A stretch of 7,235 nucleotides of DNA. It comes from Bacteroidales bacterium. GTDB taxonomy: Bacteria; Bacteroidota; Bacteroidia; Bacteroidales; UBA1715. Shown piece after piece: positions 6,744 to 7,235 of this stretch (its first letter is position 1; every line of letters starts with the position of its first letter). The notes beneath the pieces are model-generated. The model ran no database searches. It was given only the letters and a program-made list of their open reading frames with translations, and was not told the DNA's origin. The stretch lies in contig JAFZTG010000115.1 of NCBI GenBank assembly GCA_017618935.1, forward strand, positions 1 to 7,235, read 5' to 3'. Made by a program: the position numbers and the translations under genes.

Positions 6744-7235
6744 TGGCGAATCCTCGTACATATTTTGCTGACAAAATCATTTGGATTACAGGTGCTTCAA
6801 GCGGCATTGGGAAACATCTCGCCCTCGCCTTCTCCGAAATTTCGGGCGTTTCGCTCATTTTGTCGGCACGACGGATTGAAAAACTGACCGAAATTGCACA
6901 ACAATGCGAGAAAAATGGGGCAAAATGCACCGTATTCCCTCTCGATTTGGAACAAACCGATACTTTGGATGAAAAAGCACAGGAAGCCATCGCCATTTAT
7001 GGCAAGATAGACGTTCTGATAAACAACGGTGGTATAAGCCAACGTTCACTCACGATTGAAACACCTATAGAAAACGACAGAAAAATAATGGAAATCGATT
7101 ATTTCAGTTCCATTATCATTACCAAAACCGTTCTGCCACAAATGATACAAAACGGTTTTGGTCATATTGCCGTAACAAGCAGTATTTCGGGTTGTTTCGG
7201 ATTTCCGCAACGTTCTGCTTATTGTGCGGCAAAAC
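6743..7235 (+). CDS. SDR-family NAD(P)-dependent oxidoreductase, cut by the right edge
   Basis: The ATG shares one base with the dacB stop (TAATG), which suggests translational coupling. The reading frame stays open for 164 codons to the window end. The N-terminal Rossmann motif is TGASSGIG (16-23), with ARR at 42-44 after the second strand, an arrangement that favours NADP(H). D68 follows the third strand, NNGG (94-97) replaces the usual NNAG, and the active site is S147, Y160 and K164 (TSSISG and YCAAK, with the normal Ser-12 residues-Tyr spacing). The NNGGISQRS string resembles the DHRS7-like SDR group. About 100 C-terminal residues, which contribute to substrate binding, lie outside the window, so the substrate cannot be inferred. 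No signal peptide is present, so it is cytoplasmic. Confidence 0.92.
   Translation, partial: MANPRTYFADKIIWITGASSGIGKHLALAFSEISGVSLILSARRIEKLTEIAQQCEKNGAKCTVFPLDLEQTDTLDEKAQEAIAIYGKIDVLINNGGISQRSLTIETPIENDRKIMEIDYFSSIIITKTVLPQMIQNGFGHIAVTSSISGCFGFPQRSAYCAAK

Noticed and set aside
6664..6996. Minus-strand open frame of 110 codons across the dacB end and SDR start
   Set aside because: It overlaps two genes supported by motifs on the plus strand. The TGASSGIG, NNGG and YCAAK series shows the plus frame is the coding one.
1..7235. tRNA, rRNA, CRISPR array, insertion sequence, riboswitch or prophage signals
   Set aside because: No cloverleaf, regularly spaced direct repeats, transposase or integrase motifs or structured leader were seen; gene style and composition look uniform across the window.

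Overview
The window looks like a chromosomal segment from a member of the Bacteroidota, most likely Bacteroidales. Three things point there. A perfect TAnnTTTG-type -7 promoter box lies upstream of the first long gene and a near match upstream of the fourth. The genes lack clear Shine-Dalgarno sequences. The protein types also fit (LysM plus periplasmic-binding fusion, Bacteroidota-style acyloxyacyl hydrolase, cytidylate kinase-like protein). The genus cannot be read from this window. No tRNA, rRNA, CRISPR array or insertion sequence was seen.

Layout: the left edge (1-32, minus strand) holds the first ten codons of a YicC-family endoribonuclease, read from its hallmark N-terminus MIQSMTGYGR. 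A gene-free stretch of about 240 bases follows. It carries a decayed GTAGAGACG-type inverted repeat (119-172) and a promoter for the rightward genes. The first rightward block has three genes with 6-base gaps: a secreted LysM/type 1 periplasmic-binding-fold protein (276-1961), a MATE efflux transporter (1968-3341) and a cytidylate kinase-like P-loop protein (3348-3974).

A 75-base gap holds a candidate terminator hairpin followed directly by a second promoter-like box. The second block is an outer-membrane PagL-like acyloxyacyl hydrolase with a GTG start (4050-5306), a PBP4-type D-alanyl-D-alanine carboxypeptidase/endopeptidase (5310-6743) and an SDR oxidoreductase (from 6743, cut by the right edge just after its active-site YCAAK). 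Gaps here are 3 bases and a 1-base overlap.

Function: four of the six rightward products belong to the cell envelope (peptidoglycan-binding sensor or scaffold, inner-membrane exporter, lipid A deacylase-like barrel, peptidoglycan hydrolase). This suggests an envelope-maintenance neighbourhood, but no dedicated pathway is proven by the sequence. I see ordinary core-type genes rather than an obvious new system. The most interesting leads are the LysM/periplasmic-binding fusion without transporter genes, the internally repeated barrel in the acyloxyacyl hydrolase, and the kinase-like protein whose P-loop lacks the usual lysine.
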